Assembly: GCA_000717735.1 (NCBI GenBank) | Contig: JOBE01000027.1 | Coordinates: 1-64,000, forward strand | Direction: 5' to 3' | Length of the DNA stretch: 64,000 nucleotides | Source: Streptomyces griseoluteus | GTDB lineage: Bacteria > Actinomycetota > Actinomycetes > Streptomycetales > Streptomycetaceae | Shown: one piece after another, positions 16,337 to 24,634 of the stretch | Position numbering within the stretch: position 1 is the stretch's first letter | Layout: every line of letters begins with the position of its first letter | The notes under the pieces: generated by a model | The model's database searches: none | Told to the model about the DNA's origin: nothing | What the model saw: only the letters and a program-made list of their open reading frames with translations | Program-made: the position numbers and the translations under genes

Positions 16337-16759
16337 CTACGTCACTTGATCCCCCTCAGTGGGTTTCTTCTGCTGCCCCGCGGTGGTGTGGCGCGGGAAG
16401 TCTTTCGTCCAGCCGTAGCCTTCGGCGAGGTGCTGAATCACTGGGCACGTTTCGTGGTCGTAGAAGCGCGCCTGGTCGTTCAGATCTCCGTCGTGGTCGT
16501 AGGCCGGGCAGGCATGACCACGGTTGCCGTGGAGCTCAACGAGTCTGCGGTCGGAAGCGCACCGGCGCAGGATCATGGTCGGACCGGAGCAGTCGCAGAC
16601 CGCGCCGGGGACCTCAGCCGCCATTTGAAGAGTCATGAGGCTGGTCAGACTCAGCGCGTGAACTTCACACTCTCGGTCGTGCCAGTTCGTCACGGTCTGT
16701 TCGGCCTGCATGATGGCGCGTTCCAGGAAGGCGACTGGCTCGTCGGCCTGGGCGGTCAT
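16337..16759 (-). CDS. DUF6221-like hypothetical protein (140 aa)
   Basis: MTAQADEPVAFLERAIMQAE followed by a helical stretch, a CDCSG turn, GHACPAYDHD and HLAEGYGW matches the general layout of the DUF6221 proteins seen widely in actinobacterial phages and Streptomyces. Two Cys/His clusters suggest a metal site. ATG 16759 has no obvious ribosome site, so the start is less certain. Function unknown. It is the last gene before the putative attL. Confidence 0.55.
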   Translation of the reverse strand: MTAQADEPVAFLERAIMQAEQTVTNWHDRECEVHALSLTSLMTLQMAAEVPGAVCDCSGPTMILRRCASDRRLVELHGNRGHACPAYDHDGDLNDQARFYDHETCPVIQHLAEGYGWTKDFPRHTTAGQQKKPTEGDQVT

Positions 16760-17182
16760 CGCGTGGTGGCGGTAGAGGTGGTGTGACCCGTGCTCGCCGG
16801 TGTGATCTTCACGGCGGAGCGGAGGGTCCCACTGGTCGCGCCCCAAGGAGGGCGGCTACTCTGACGCACGTCGGTACGTCCTTTCATGCATGGGCGGCGT
16901 GCCGACGAGGCCGGCACCTTACTTAGCGGTTGTGTGTCGGCCACGGCCCCGCTCCCACGCTTGCCGGCGTAGGACTTCAGCGGGGCCTTCGCCCTTTCCG
17001 GGGCCCCGGCCAACTGGTGCTTCGGGCCGCTCGTGTGTGAGTGGTCGTCTGGCGCCAGGCGCAGCCTATCTGTTGGGCTCGCCACTAGGCCACCTTCCTT
17101 CCGGATCCGTTCGGCTGTGTCGTACGAGCCGACTTGTCATCAGATATCCAGGTCATCGGACAGTCGTGCGGATCCCCGGCGG

Positions 17183-17211
17183 TGTCCTACGAGAACTCAC
17201 ACTAAATAAGT
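17183..17211 (+). mobile_element. putative attL of a serine-integrase element
   Basis: Left arm TGTCCTACGAG, central AA (17194-17195), right arm CTCACACTAAATAAGT. The partner site at 26805-26833 has the same two arms swapped and inverted around the same AA. Joining left arm with left arm gives a near-palindromic attB and right with right a near-palindromic attP, which is the geometry of large serine integrases. It lies in the 16760-17214 gap, where I see no gene. Confidence 0.65.
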
Positions 17212-17214
17212 CGT

Positions 17215-17622
17215 TCACGCAGCGATCCGGCCTGTCTGAGGAGAAGGACCGAGCAGCAAAAAGGAAGTAGGGGACTCCCGGGCGGTGTCGAGGTCGAGGA
17301 CCTGGCCATCGCGGATGGTCCGACGGCCGACGCGGCCGGCGGTGGCGGCCGTACGGCAGACGCCGCATCGGCATCCGAGGTGGTTGTAGCGGGACTCCCC
17401 ATGTGGTGTCCCATCCCGTCGCGCCTGGCGGCCGCGAACCTTCGCGACGTCGAGGGCCGCGGCGAAGGCCTTGTCGGTCTGGGCTCGGCGCGGGGGGACG
17501 TTGTAGTGGACGCCGACGACAGTTGAGGCGTTCTTGATGGTGGCGCCGGCTGCGACTTCGTCGAGGAACTGCTGGCGTACCTCGGGGGTGAATTGCGCGG
17601 TGCGGCCGCGACCCCGGGTCAC
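17215..17622 (-). CDS. HTH protein with Cys-rich tail (135 aa)
   Basis: GTG 17622 overlaps the upstream stop (GTGA). N-terminal HTH: FTPEVRQQFLDEVAAGATIK, then NASTVVGVHYNVPPRRAQTD. The C-terminal motif GESRYNHLGCRCGVCRTAAT is the 'GCRCxxCR' tail common in actinophage DNA-binding proteins, probably a zinc knuckle. The stop lies only 3 bp inside the putative attL, so it is the outermost gene of the 9.6-kb block. Likely a DNA-binding regulator or recombination accessory. Confidence 0.7.
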   Translation of the reverse strand: MTRGRGRTAQFTPEVRQQFLDEVAAGATIKNASTVVGVHYNVPPRRAQTDKAFAAALDVAKVRGRQARRDGTPHGESRYNHLGCRCGVCRTAATAGRVGRRTIRDGQVLDLDTARESPTSFLLLGPSPQTGRIAA

Positions 17623-17993
17623 GGGTGCTGCCGGATGGGGTCGGTGTCGGCGGGGTGGACGGTGGTGAGGGACCGCCCGGTTTGGGCGGCCATGACCTCG
17701 TACCCGGCGTCCGCGAGCGCGGCCCTCAGTCGGCGGAGTCCGGCCGCGTCCCACTGGGGTTGTTCGACGATTCGACCGAGTCGGTAGCCGACGGCGAGGG
17801 CTTGCTTCCAGACGCGGTCGACGGCTTGCGGGTCCAGGTCGGGGAAGAGGAGCTCGGGGAGTTTGTCGGGCTGGCCGACGACGTGGAGCTCGGCGGTGTT
17901 GATGAGGCCGGCGAGGTACTCGCCGTGGGTGGCGGCGCGGTCGGCGAGGGCCTGGTCGACGTGGGCCGCGGTGGTGTCGGGGTGGGCGGTCAT
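17619..17993 (-). CDS. hypothetical protein (124 aa)
   Basis: ATG 17993 (MTAHPDTTAAHVDQALADRA) overlaps the WhiB-like stop as ATGA. It is helical, with LFPDLDPQAVDRVWKQALAV and a C-terminal AALADAGYEVMAA segment. No family recognised. Both ends overlap neighbours, which supports it as a real gene. Confidence 0.65.
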   Translation of the reverse strand: MTAHPDTTAAHVDQALADRAATHGEYLAGLINTAELHVVGQPDKLPELLFPDLDPQAVDRVWKQALAVGYRLGRIVEQPQWDAAGLRRLRAALADAGYEVMAAQTGRSLTTVHPADTDPIRQHP

Positions 17994-18838
17994 GCGGCTC
18001 GGGCCTCCAGGGTGGTACGGACGGGCAGGAGTAGCGGGACGGGCCGGGCGGCGGCCGCGGGGCGGACGACTGCCAGGTGTCGGCGCGGGGCTGGGATGCG
18101 CGGCGCCGGGTGCGGGGTGCGGGGGTAGTCGGGCAGCCCGGGGATCACGAGCTGCACGGGGCGGTCGGGGGCGAGGCGGCGTTGGCGGGTGCCGTTGGTG
18201 TTCGGGGCGGCGGCGACCGGCCAGTGGCCGTCCGGTACGATCCGGGCCCCGGCCGACAAGAGACCGTGGTGCTGGGCGGCCTTCAGGAGATCGGCGCGGG
18301 TGGCGGTCTCCTTGTCGAGGCCCAGGAGCGTGCACAGCACCGCGCGGTGCCAGTTAGCAGTCCTCAGGTCCATCCCGGCCCGGTAGGCGACGAGTTCGGC
18401 GTCGGTCTCGCGGGCGAGCGCCCTCAGCACCGCGCGCTTCGTCGGGGACCCGGCCTCCGCGATCCGCTCTGCAGGAACAGGGGCCCCCGCCTGAGCGGGC
18501 TGGGTGGCGCGGCGGGTGATGAGCGCCCGGTGCCGGTCCAGAGACCGCTGCCCGCCCCAGATGCCGTCAGGCTCGACGAGCCCGCCGCCCGGGATCTCGG
18601 TGGCGGCGTACGACCGGCACGCGGCGAGGACGGGGCACCGGCCGCAGATCTCGATCGCGAGCCGCTGGTGCTCCAGGCGCTCGGCCGGCTCCTGGCCGCC
18701 GTCGACGGTGGAGCCGCCCCACGCGTCAAGCGGCAGGTCGGGGTCGGCGGCGGACTGGGTGGGCTGGTCCGGGTCGGGGGCGCAGCCGCGGTAGGCATAG
18801 TGGCGGTGCTCGGTGAGGTCGCGGTAGGTGGTGCTCAC
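17990..18838 (-). CDS. WhiB-like protein with long C-terminal extension
   Basis: GTG 18838 overlaps the upstream stop (GTGA), giving 282 residues. The WhiB part is within residues 1-105: C19, then C65, C68 and C74 (CGRCPVLAAC) and GLVEPDGIWGGQR (86-98). The remaining ~180 residues are helical then basic and Pro-rich, much longer than a typical WhiB. It is probably a second phage WhiB-type regulator with added DNA-binding surface. It is less conserved around C19 than the 4991-5461 protein. Confidence 0.75.
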   Translation of the reverse strand: MSTTYRDLTEHRHYAYRGCAPDPDQPTQSAADPDLPLDAWGGSTVDGGQEPAERLEHQRLAIEICGRCPVLAACRSYAATEIPGGGLVEPDGIWGGQRSLDRHRALITRRATQPAQAGAPVPAERIAEAGSPTKRAVLRALARETDAELVAYRAGMDLRTANWHRAVLCTLLGLDKETATRADLLKAAQHHGLLSAGARIVPDGHWPVAAAPNTNGTRQRRLAPDRPVQLVIPGLPDYPRTPHPAPRIPAPRRHLAVVRPAAAARPVPLLLPVRTTLEARAA

Positions 18839-19116
18839 GGGGTGGTTCCCCCTTCCTGGGAGCGGGTGAGGCGGGTGTAGGCGGCGTCGACGGTGTCGTT
18901 CGCGTCGGTGAGGACGTCCTTCTCGGCGCGCTGGCGGTCCAGCTGGGCGCGGAGAATGTTCACGTGGTGGGTGTCGCCGGCGCGGATGAGGCGCTCGGTG
19001 ACCGCACGGTGCCGGTCTCGACGTCGGTTCCGGCGTCGGTGGTAGGCGGCCGTGGCGGCGTATCCGGTGACGGCGCCGGCGAGCGCGGCGAGGGTGAGCA
19101 GGACGGGGTGGTCCAC
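18835..19116 (-). CDS. small membrane protein (93 aa)
   Basis: GTG 19116 follows AGGAGGACCC. One transmembrane segment (about residues 5-22, LLTLAALAGAVTGYAATA), then a very basic stretch (HRRRNRRRDRHR) and a coiled coil. Orientation by the positive-inside rule puts the C-terminus in the cytoplasm. Function unknown. Confidence 0.65.
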   Translation of the reverse strand: MDHPVLLTLAALAGAVTGYAATAAYHRRRNRRRDRHRAVTERLIRAGDTHHVNILRAQLDRQRAEKDVLTDANDTVDAAYTRLTRSQEGGTTP

Positions 19117-19167
19117 GGCGGGTCCTCCTAGAAGGGGTGGGTGGGTCCCGCCGTGGGGTAGCGGGTG

Positions 19168-20922
19168 TTACGCGGCGGCGGCCATGCGCGGCGCCTCGGG
19201 GGCGTACCGGTCGATCTCCTCGCCGGTGATGGCCTCGACGAGCGCGCAGACGAGGATCTCGGAGGCATTCGGCGTGACGGCGTTGCCGTACTGCTTGACG
19301 CGCTCGCGCTTGGAGCCGAGGACGATGTAGTCGTCCGCGAAGCTCATGGCGCGCCCGATCTCGTGCGGCTCCAGCATCCGGAACAGCACGTCGTCGAGGT
19401 TGATGTCGCCCTTCACGAGCGCGCACCGGTCCCGGGTCGACAGGGCGCCCACCGGGTCGGTCACCTGACGGGCGACGCCGGTCCCGTAGTACGGCACGAG
19501 CATGTGCTCCCAGGTGAGGAGCGACTGGTGGCCAGCTGTCGTAAGCGTGCGCAGCGGCTCGTCGACGGAGGTGCAGTGCTCGGCGCCGTTGCCCCTGCTG
19601 CCGTTGTTCCGCATCACCATCGCGGGGAGCGCTGGGGTGACGAGGCCGTGATGGTTTCCGGACGCGGTCACCGTGGCGAGCGCGTCGGTGACCGGGCGGG
19701 CCACCGAGCCTCCGCCGCGGAGCTCGGCGATGAACGGCAGCCACGCGAGGCCGGTCTCGTTCCGCGCGGTCTGCGTTCGCAGCGGTACAAGCGAGGACGC
19801 GGCGTCCTTCCCGTCCCTGCCCTCGACCGGAACCAGGAGCGGCGGGACGGCCAGGCCCTTGGTGAGCGATGCCGTCTGGGTTGTCAGCGGTGCGTCCACG
19901 GGCCACGTCCGGACCCCAGGGCGCCGTTCGAAGGTGTGGCCGGCGGCCTCCAGGGTGATCGGGCGGGAGAACTTCTCCAGGCCGGCCTTGATCCGGGCGA
20001 GGGTCTTGTCGGCGAGCGGCTTGGCCCGGTCACCGATCCGCTGCCCCGGGATGGACCAGTCGATCGCGGCCAGGGCCGGGAGCGCCTCGGGCTCGACGAT
20101 CTGGTTGCGGCACGAGGTGTTCGGGCACCGGTAGACGTACTGCTGCCGGTAGCGGCCCATGTCCCTCGTCGGGTCCTTGAACCGCTGGACCGCCTGCACC
20201 GTCCGATCGCACGTCGAGCACCAGGCCCGCGGGCGCAGCCACTTGTCCCAGTCCGGCGTCCGGCCGAGCGACCGGTGCCAGTACGCCACGTACAGCCGGT
20301 CGCGGGACTGCGGGGCGGCGTGCACGGACCGCGGGTTCGCGTGCATCGAGTTCAGCGCGATGATCCGCGTGAAGTAGCCGAGCTTGTGGATCTCGCCGAT
20401 CCAACGGGGCCAGTCCACCCACTGGCGCACGTCCACGACGTTCTCCACGACACCGGCCTTGACCAGGCTGCCGCGCTCGATGACACCGCGCAGGTAGAGG
20501 GGCACCTCCTCCATCAGCGCGCGGGACTCCTCCTCCGAGGTGGCCTCGCGCGGGTCCTCGTCGTCGCCGACGTGGGCGAACTTCCCGGCCTCCAGCTCGG
20601 CGTACAGCTCCAGCAGGTCGCCCTGCATCGCCTTGTCGAAGTCGCGCTGCTTGCCCTTCGCGATCGACCAGTTCGTGCACTCCGGGGATGCCCAGAAGAT
20701 GTCGGTGACCGGCCACGCCCACACCGGCGCCTGGCGGATGTCGCCGCGGTAGTGGGAGGCGTCGGGGAAGTTCGCCTCGTGGGACTGGATCGCGCGCTCC
20801 CAGTGGTTCGCGGCGCGCTCGACCCGCACACCCGGGACGGAGTGCATGCCCTGCGAGGAGCCGCCGGCACCGCAGAACCAGTCCATGACGGTGAGCGCGG
20901 TGTCGTCGTTGCGGTAGGCCAT
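19168..20922 (-). CDS. C5 cytosine DNA methyltransferase
   Basis: 584 residues from ATG 20922, which overlaps the upstream stop (ATGA). Motif I is DWFCGAGGSSQG (about 14-25), motif IV is ASPECTNWS with the catalytic Cys in a PEC rather than PPC context, and motif X is YGNAVTPNASEIL near the C-terminus. A four-Cys zinc motif (CSTCDRT and CPNTSC) lies in the middle. No restriction partner is adjacent, so it is an orphan enzyme, most likely protecting phage DNA from host restriction. It uses S-adenosylmethionine to form 5-methylcytosine. Confidence 0.9.
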   Translation of the reverse strand: MAYRNDDTALTVMDWFCGAGGSSQGMHSVPGVRVERAANHWERAIQSHEANFPDASHYRGDIRQAPVWAWPVTDIFWASPECTNWSIAKGKQRDFDKAMQGDLLELYAELEAGKFAHVGDDEDPREATSEEESRALMEEVPLYLRGVIERGSLVKAGVVENVVDVRQWVDWPRWIGEIHKLGYFTRIIALNSMHANPRSVHAAPQSRDRLYVAYWHRSLGRTPDWDKWLRPRAWCSTCDRTVQAVQRFKDPTRDMGRYRQQYVYRCPNTSCRNQIVEPEALPALAAIDWSIPGQRIGDRAKPLADKTLARIKAGLEKFSRPITLEAAGHTFERRPGVRTWPVDAPLTTQTASLTKGLAVPPLLVPVEGRDGKDAASSLVPLRTQTARNETGLAWLPFIAELRGGGSVARPVTDALATVTASGNHHGLVTPALPAMVMRNNGSRGNGAEHCTSVDEPLRTLTTAGHQSLLTWEHMLVPYYGTGVARQVTDPVGALSTRDRCALVKGDINLDDVLFRMLEPHEIGRAMSFADDYIVLGSKRERVKQYGNAVTPNASEILVCALVEAITGEEIDRYAPEAPRMAAAA

Positions 20923-22169
20923 CAGGCTGTTTCCCTTCCGTCGTTGCGGGCCTCGGCGGCCTGCTTCAGTTCGGCGAACCGCTGGTCGATGAGGGTGCGG
21001 AATGACATCCACGCGCAGCCGGGCGGCGGGCCCTGAACTTCGTGGTCGAGGACCTGGTGTCGCTCCGCATCGCCCTTGATCTGTGACAGGGCGAGCGGAC
21101 TGTTCCAGCAGTTCGGGTCGGCCACCTGCTTCATCAGCCGCTGCACATGGACCGACTTGTCCTTGTCAGCGGAGGTGGCCGCCTTGTCCGGCACTGACAG
21201 GGTGTCCTGCTTCTCCGCAGCGCCCGTCGGCGGTCCGGCGAGTTCGGCGATCCGGGCGGTGAGGAGATCCTCGACCCGGGTCGGGACCTTGTCCGGGCCG
21301 GCGGGGACCTGGTGGTCGGTGAAGTTCTTCTCGCTGGCCTCCGCCAGGTTCGCCCTGCAGAGGTCGGCGCTGTTCCAGCCCGCGCGGACCTTCTTCATGA
21401 AGTCGTCGGCCTTCCGGCGTCCCACGAGCACGAGGATCTGCTCGTCGAGCAGCTCAGCGAAGGGACGCAGGACGCCAGCCTCGTCATGAACGCGCGACTC
21501 GTGGAAGTCCTCCTGGCCGACCATCCCCTTCACGGCGCGGAGCCCTTCGAGGTTGCCCCAGCGCTTGTTCATCAGGCCGTAGAGCTCTTCGAGCCGCTCT
21601 TCGCGGGAGGGCGCGTCACTGAGGGCCTTCGCGTCGGCCTTGGCCTTGGCCGAGTCGCTCTTCGACCACAGCTCGGTGGCGACGCCGAAACGCATGGCAG
21701 CGTTGCGCAGCGCGTCGCCGATCACCTCCTTGACGGCGTTCGGGCCCTTCTTGCCCTGCGCGTCGCCGTACCCGAGCCGGGGGTGGCCCGCCACGGTGAG
21801 ACGGATCCACATGCCGCCGTTGTGGTCGAGCTTGGGCAGCCCGTCGGCGTCGAACGCCAGCGGCTCCCAGGTCCACAGCGGGTCGACTTCCAGGAGGCGG
21901 ATGGTGACGTCGGCGTGCCCGACGTAGTCGAGGTGGATGTGAGCGCTGGTGAGGCTGCCGTTGCAGTCCTCGCACTTCCGGCGCTCGTGCCGTTCGCAGA
22001 CCTTGAACTTGGCGTCGCGGCACGCGCCGCAGGTCACCTTGGGAAGCTTGGAGATCTGCTCGGGGGCGAACGGCTCGCGGAGCTTGGCGAGCGCTTCAGC
22101 CTGGTTCGGGACGTGCTGGGTCGGGCCCTCCGCCGTGATGCTGGCGGGGGCCTCGCTGGCCGTGGCCAT
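20922..22169 (-). CDS. Rad52-like single-strand annealing protein
   Basis: 415 residues. The N-terminal domain reads LREPFAPEQISKLPK, then HLDYVGHADVTIRLLEVDPLWTWEPLA, RLTVAGHPRLGYGD and NAVKEVIGDALRNAAMRFGVATELW. This is the Rad52/Sak-type core pattern (DYVG..., aromatic strand, K-E-x-x-x-D-A-x-K/R-N-A). A CxxC/C-H-C-C zinc insertion (CGACRDAKFKVCERH, CEDC) is added. The C-terminal 200 residues are variable. Phage annealing proteins pair single strands in recombination with SSB. ATG 22169 follows AGGAG. Assignment is by pattern, not by search. Confidence 0.6.
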   Translation of the reverse strand: MATASEAPASITAEGPTQHVPNQAEALAKLREPFAPEQISKLPKVTCGACRDAKFKVCERHERRKCEDCNGSLTSAHIHLDYVGHADVTIRLLEVDPLWTWEPLAFDADGLPKLDHNGGMWIRLTVAGHPRLGYGDAQGKKGPNAVKEVIGDALRNAAMRFGVATELWSKSDSAKAKADAKALSDAPSREERLEELYGLMNKRWGNLEGLRAVKGMVGQEDFHESRVHDEAGVLRPFAELLDEQILVLVGRRKADDFMKKVRAGWNSADLCRANLAEASEKNFTDHQVPAGPDKVPTRVEDLLTARIAELAGPPTGAAEKQDTLSVPDKAATSADKDKSVHVQRLMKQVADPNCWNSPLALSQIKGDAERHQVLDHEVQGPPPGCAWMSFRTLIDQRFAELKQAAEARNDGRETA

Positions 22170-22252
22170 GAGGTCTCCTGTGTGGTTGTGGTCGTACTAC
22201 GCGGCTCGGGGCCCGGTTGTCGGCGTCCAGGCCCGCGGCTGCGTCAGGCCGG

Positions 22253-22819
22253 TCAGGCCTCGGCGAGCTTCTCGGCCGGCGCGATGTCGTACTTCTCGAT
22301 CAGCCAGGCCTTCGCGATGTGACTGAGGGCCGGCTTGTAGCCGAGCTCGTTCTCACGCTGTTCGGCGGCGGCCTGGAAGCGGGCCTTGAGGTCGGCGTCG
22401 ACGCGGACGTTGAGGTTGCCGGTCTCCAGACCGGTGTTCCGACGGGCGCGGTGAGCGTTCGCGGCCGGGGAGAACGTGCCGGCGATGAACGCCTCCAGGC
22501 CTTCGGCGACGTCTGCGGGCACGGTGCTGGACGCCTTCTGGATCGCGGCGCGGGTGACCAGCGGCATGTGGATCGGCACGTTGGGTGCGGCGGTCCCGGC
22601 CTCGGTGGCGTTGCGCAGGCGGCCCCAGCCGCCGGGGGCGAGGACCTCGTCGACGGCGGCGGCCAGTTCGGGGGCGCCGACTTCGGTGAGGCGGCTGGAG
22701 GCGGCGCGCAGGTCGGCGAGGAGGGTGTCCTTCTTGGAGGGCACGGTTCGGGGTCCCTTCGGGGGCCGCCCGATGCTCCGGCGTGGGGCCGCCGGCGGGC
22801 GGGTTCGGTTGATGGCCAT
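22253..22819 (-). CDS. ribbon-helix-helix-like DNA-binding protein, candidate repressor (188 aa)
   Basis: The C-terminal ~50 residues (NLNVRVDADLKARFQAAAEQ, then ELGYKPALSHIAKAWLIEKY) fit a ribbon-helix-helix fold: one strand, then two helices. The N-terminal 100 residues are helical with a Lys/Arg-rich start. ATG 22819 follows AAGGAG. The palindromic operator at 22837-22856 sits in its leader, close to the ribosome site, as expected for autoregulation. This makes it my best candidate for the protein that reads the ATTGCG palindromes, but that is inference. Confidence 0.65.
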   Translation of the reverse strand: MAINRTRPPAAPRRSIGRPPKGPRTVPSKKDTLLADLRAASSRLTEVGAPELAAAVDEVLAPGGWGRLRNATEAGTAAPNVPIHMPLVTRAAIQKASSTVPADVAEGLEAFIAGTFSPAANAHRARRNTGLETGNLNVRVDADLKARFQAAAEQRENELGYKPALSHIAKAWLIEKYDIAPAEKLAEA

Positions 22820-22836
22820 GCCAGTCTCCTTCTTTT

Positions 22837-22856
22837 CCTATTGCGCTCGCAATAGG
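22837..22856 (-). promoter_or_regulatory. palindromic operator in the leader of the RHH gene (site 3)
   Basis: Perfect 20-bp palindrome, 9-bp arms CCTATTGCG around CT. It lies between the leftward promoter at 22902-22930 and the RHH ribosome site, so binding would block elongation; the RNA could also form a hairpin just before the ribosome site. Confidence 0.7.
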
Positions 22857-22901
22857 ACATGAGGGTCTCTGCCGGGCGGCAGGTGCTGCTCGACATGGAG
22901 A

Positions 22902-22947
22902 ACACTACCCATAACCCATTGCGCACGCAATGGGTTATGGGTAGTGT
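22902..22947. promoter_or_regulatory. 46-bp perfect palindrome, bidirectional promoter/operator (site 4)
   Basis: Arms of 22 bp (22902-22923 and 22926-22947) are exact complements around CA. Each strand reads TTGCGC or TTGCGT, 17 bp, then TAGTGT, a good -35/-10 pair facing outwards in both directions. It would drive the RHH gene leftward and the WYL-like gene rightward, under one repressor. Confidence 0.8.
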
Positions 22948-22976
22948 GAAGACACACCACAACGACGGGGGCACCG

Positions 22977-23369
22977 ATGAAGCACACCAACCGCCAGACC
23001 ACCCACCGCACCCTCGCCGATCTCTACCGCGCCATCGACCGCCAGCACGCCGTCACCATCACCTACCTCAAGCCCGGCGAGACCGAGCCCACCATCCGCA
23101 CCATCGAGCCGTTCGACATCCGCACCACCAAAAACGGCCGCATCGAGATCTACGCGATGTGCCGCCTGCGCGGCGACGCCCGCAAGTTCACCCTCGACGG
23201 TGTCCTCTCCTACACGCTCCACCGGATCGCCTTCGTCCTGGAGCGCGAGGAGCCCACCACCGTTGCCGGGCACGTCGTTCCCGCCCGGTCCGTCGCACAG
23301 TTCGTCGCCCGCGAGCTCGGCCGCGACGACTTCCCCCGCTACCGACGCCACTTCCAGACCGCCGCCTGA
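22977..23369 (+). CDS. WYL-domain-like protein (130 aa)
   Basis: One of the few plus-strand genes. The core (AVTITYLKPGETEPTIRTIE, then FDIRTTKNGRIEIYAMCRLRGDARKFTLDGVLSYTL) has the strand order of a WYL domain, a ligand- or nucleic-acid-sensing fold in phage-defence and regulatory proteins. It lacks the usual N-terminal winged helix, so it is a stand-alone WYL. It starts 30 bp after the bidirectional palindrome and ends before a terminator at 23384-23416. Confidence 0.65.
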   Translation: MKHTNRQTTHRTLADLYRAIDRQHAVTITYLKPGETEPTIRTIEPFDIRTTKNGRIEIYAMCRLRGDARKFTLDGVLSYTLHRIAFVLEREEPTTVAGHVVPARSVAQFVARELGRDDFPRYRRHFQTAA

Positions 23370-23383
23370 CCCCGGCAACGACG

Positions 23384-23416
23384 AAGGCCACCACCCCGAA
23401 CCAGGGTGGTGGCCTT
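23384..23416. terminator. terminator between convergent genes
   Basis: A 13-bp perfect stem (23384-23396 with 23404-23416) and 7-nt loop. It lies between the rightward WYL-like gene and the leftward recombinase gene and could serve both strands. No T-tract. Confidence 0.65.
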
Positions 23417-23470
23417 CAAAGTTCACACGCATTGCGCACGCGCAGCGTAGCCCAGGTGCTCGCCAGAGCG

Positions 23471-24634
23471 CTACAGCGCCAACGGTTCGGCCTCGACCGC
23501 GCGCCGCAGCTGCTCCATCCGCGTCGGCAACGGCGACCACCCATACCGGCCGGCCATCACCATGTTCAGGGCGGTCACCCCCTTGGTGTACGCCATCAGC
23601 AGCCCCTGCGGGCGCAGCGTGATCCCCGGCGGGCCCGCCTTCGACGCGCGCAACGTCACCCACAGCGCCGACCGGCCGCCCTCCAACGGCAGCGCCTCCA
23701 CCACCTGCTCACGGACCGCCAGCCACTGTCGCACCGCGACCTGCGTACCCTCCCGCAGCGCGTACCACTCCACCTCCGGCAGCGGCTCCAGCTCGGCCAT
23801 CGCCGCCAGCACCCGCTGCCGCGTCGCCTCCGACCGCTGCTCCAGCCGGCCCGCCCGAATCACCCGGACCGCCGACGGATGAACCTGCGCGAGCGCGGCG
23901 ATCTCCTCCTCCCGGGACGGCGACGCGCGCTGCGGTCGCCGTCGTACCCCCACCGCCGCCACGCCGTCCGCGAGGTCGTCCAGGCGCAGCGCGGCCAGCT
24001 CACCCGACCGGGCCCCGCAGTCCAGGACGATCCCGACCATCGCCAGCACCCGGGCCCGCTCGGCCTCCGACATGCCCAGGCCGACCCGGTCCGCCGGTAC
24101 GGCCGCAGCCATGTCCGCCAGCCCCCGGTACAACGCCGCCCGGTCCCGCGCCGGGACCATCGCCTTCAGCTCCGGCTGCTCGACCACCGGCAACAGCACG
24201 TCCCGGTCGGGCACCACCAGCTCAGCCAGGATCCCCAGCACGTCCCGCACGATCCGCAGTGACGCCACCGGCAACGGCCGGCCCACATCCTGCGGCCGGA
24301 ACCGCAACTCCCCGGCCGCTGCCAGAGCCCAGAACGCGTGCAACGCAGGCCTCGTGAACAGCTGCGGCGCCGCCCTGCGAGCCCGGTCCGGGATTTCCTC
24401 TCGGTCGACGGCCCGGTCCCACATCCCCACGACCATCCACAGCTGGTCGGCCCGCTGCCGCGATACCTGCAGCAGTACGCCGCCCACGGACGGTACCGGC
24501 TCGCGCGCCTCCCACCGTTCCCGGTCCCTCGGGGCGACGCGCTCCACGACCGCGGCCAGCTGTCGCACCGAGACTGCGGCGTACCGAATGCCGGTCACCG
24601 GGACCGTACCCTTTCCAGCAACAGCTCCCGTCAC
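23471..24634 (-). CDS. degenerate tyrosine-recombinase-like partner protein
   Basis: GTG 24634 overlaps the stop of the recombinase upstream (GTGA). Of the recombinase catalytic set only box I is clear: CGARSGELAALRLDDL with R209. The C-terminal GGRSALWVTLRASKAGPPGI, LRPQGLLMAYTKGVTALN and MAGRYGWSPLPTRM line up with the usual box II region but lack HxxR and the nucleophilic Tyr. It is therefore probably a non-catalytic partner of the 24631-25671 enzyme, or has a different chemistry. Length 387. Confidence 0.6.
   Translation of the reverse strand: MTGAVAGKGTVPVTGIRYAAVSVRQLAAVVERVAPRDRERWEAREPVPSVGGVLLQVSRQRADQLWMVVGMWDRAVDREEIPDRARRAAPQLFTRPALHAFWALAAAGELRFRPQDVGRPLPVASLRIVRDVLGILAELVVPDRDVLLPVVEQPELKAMVPARDRAALYRGLADMAAAVPADRVGLGMSEAERARVLAMVGIVLDCGARSGELAALRLDDLADGVAAVGVRRRPQRASPSREEEIAALAQVHPSAVRVIRAGRLEQRSEATRQRVLAAMAELEPLPEVEWYALREGTQVAVRQWLAVREQVVEALPLEGGRSALWVTLRASKAGPPGITLRPQGLLMAYTKGVTALNMVMAGRYGWSPLPTRMEQLRRAVEAEPLAL

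Noticed and set aside
23431..23444. A sixth operator-like site (ATTGCG-CA-CGCGCA)
   Set aside because: The right half deviates and it lies downstream of a convergent terminator with no promoter; probably chance or a decayed site.
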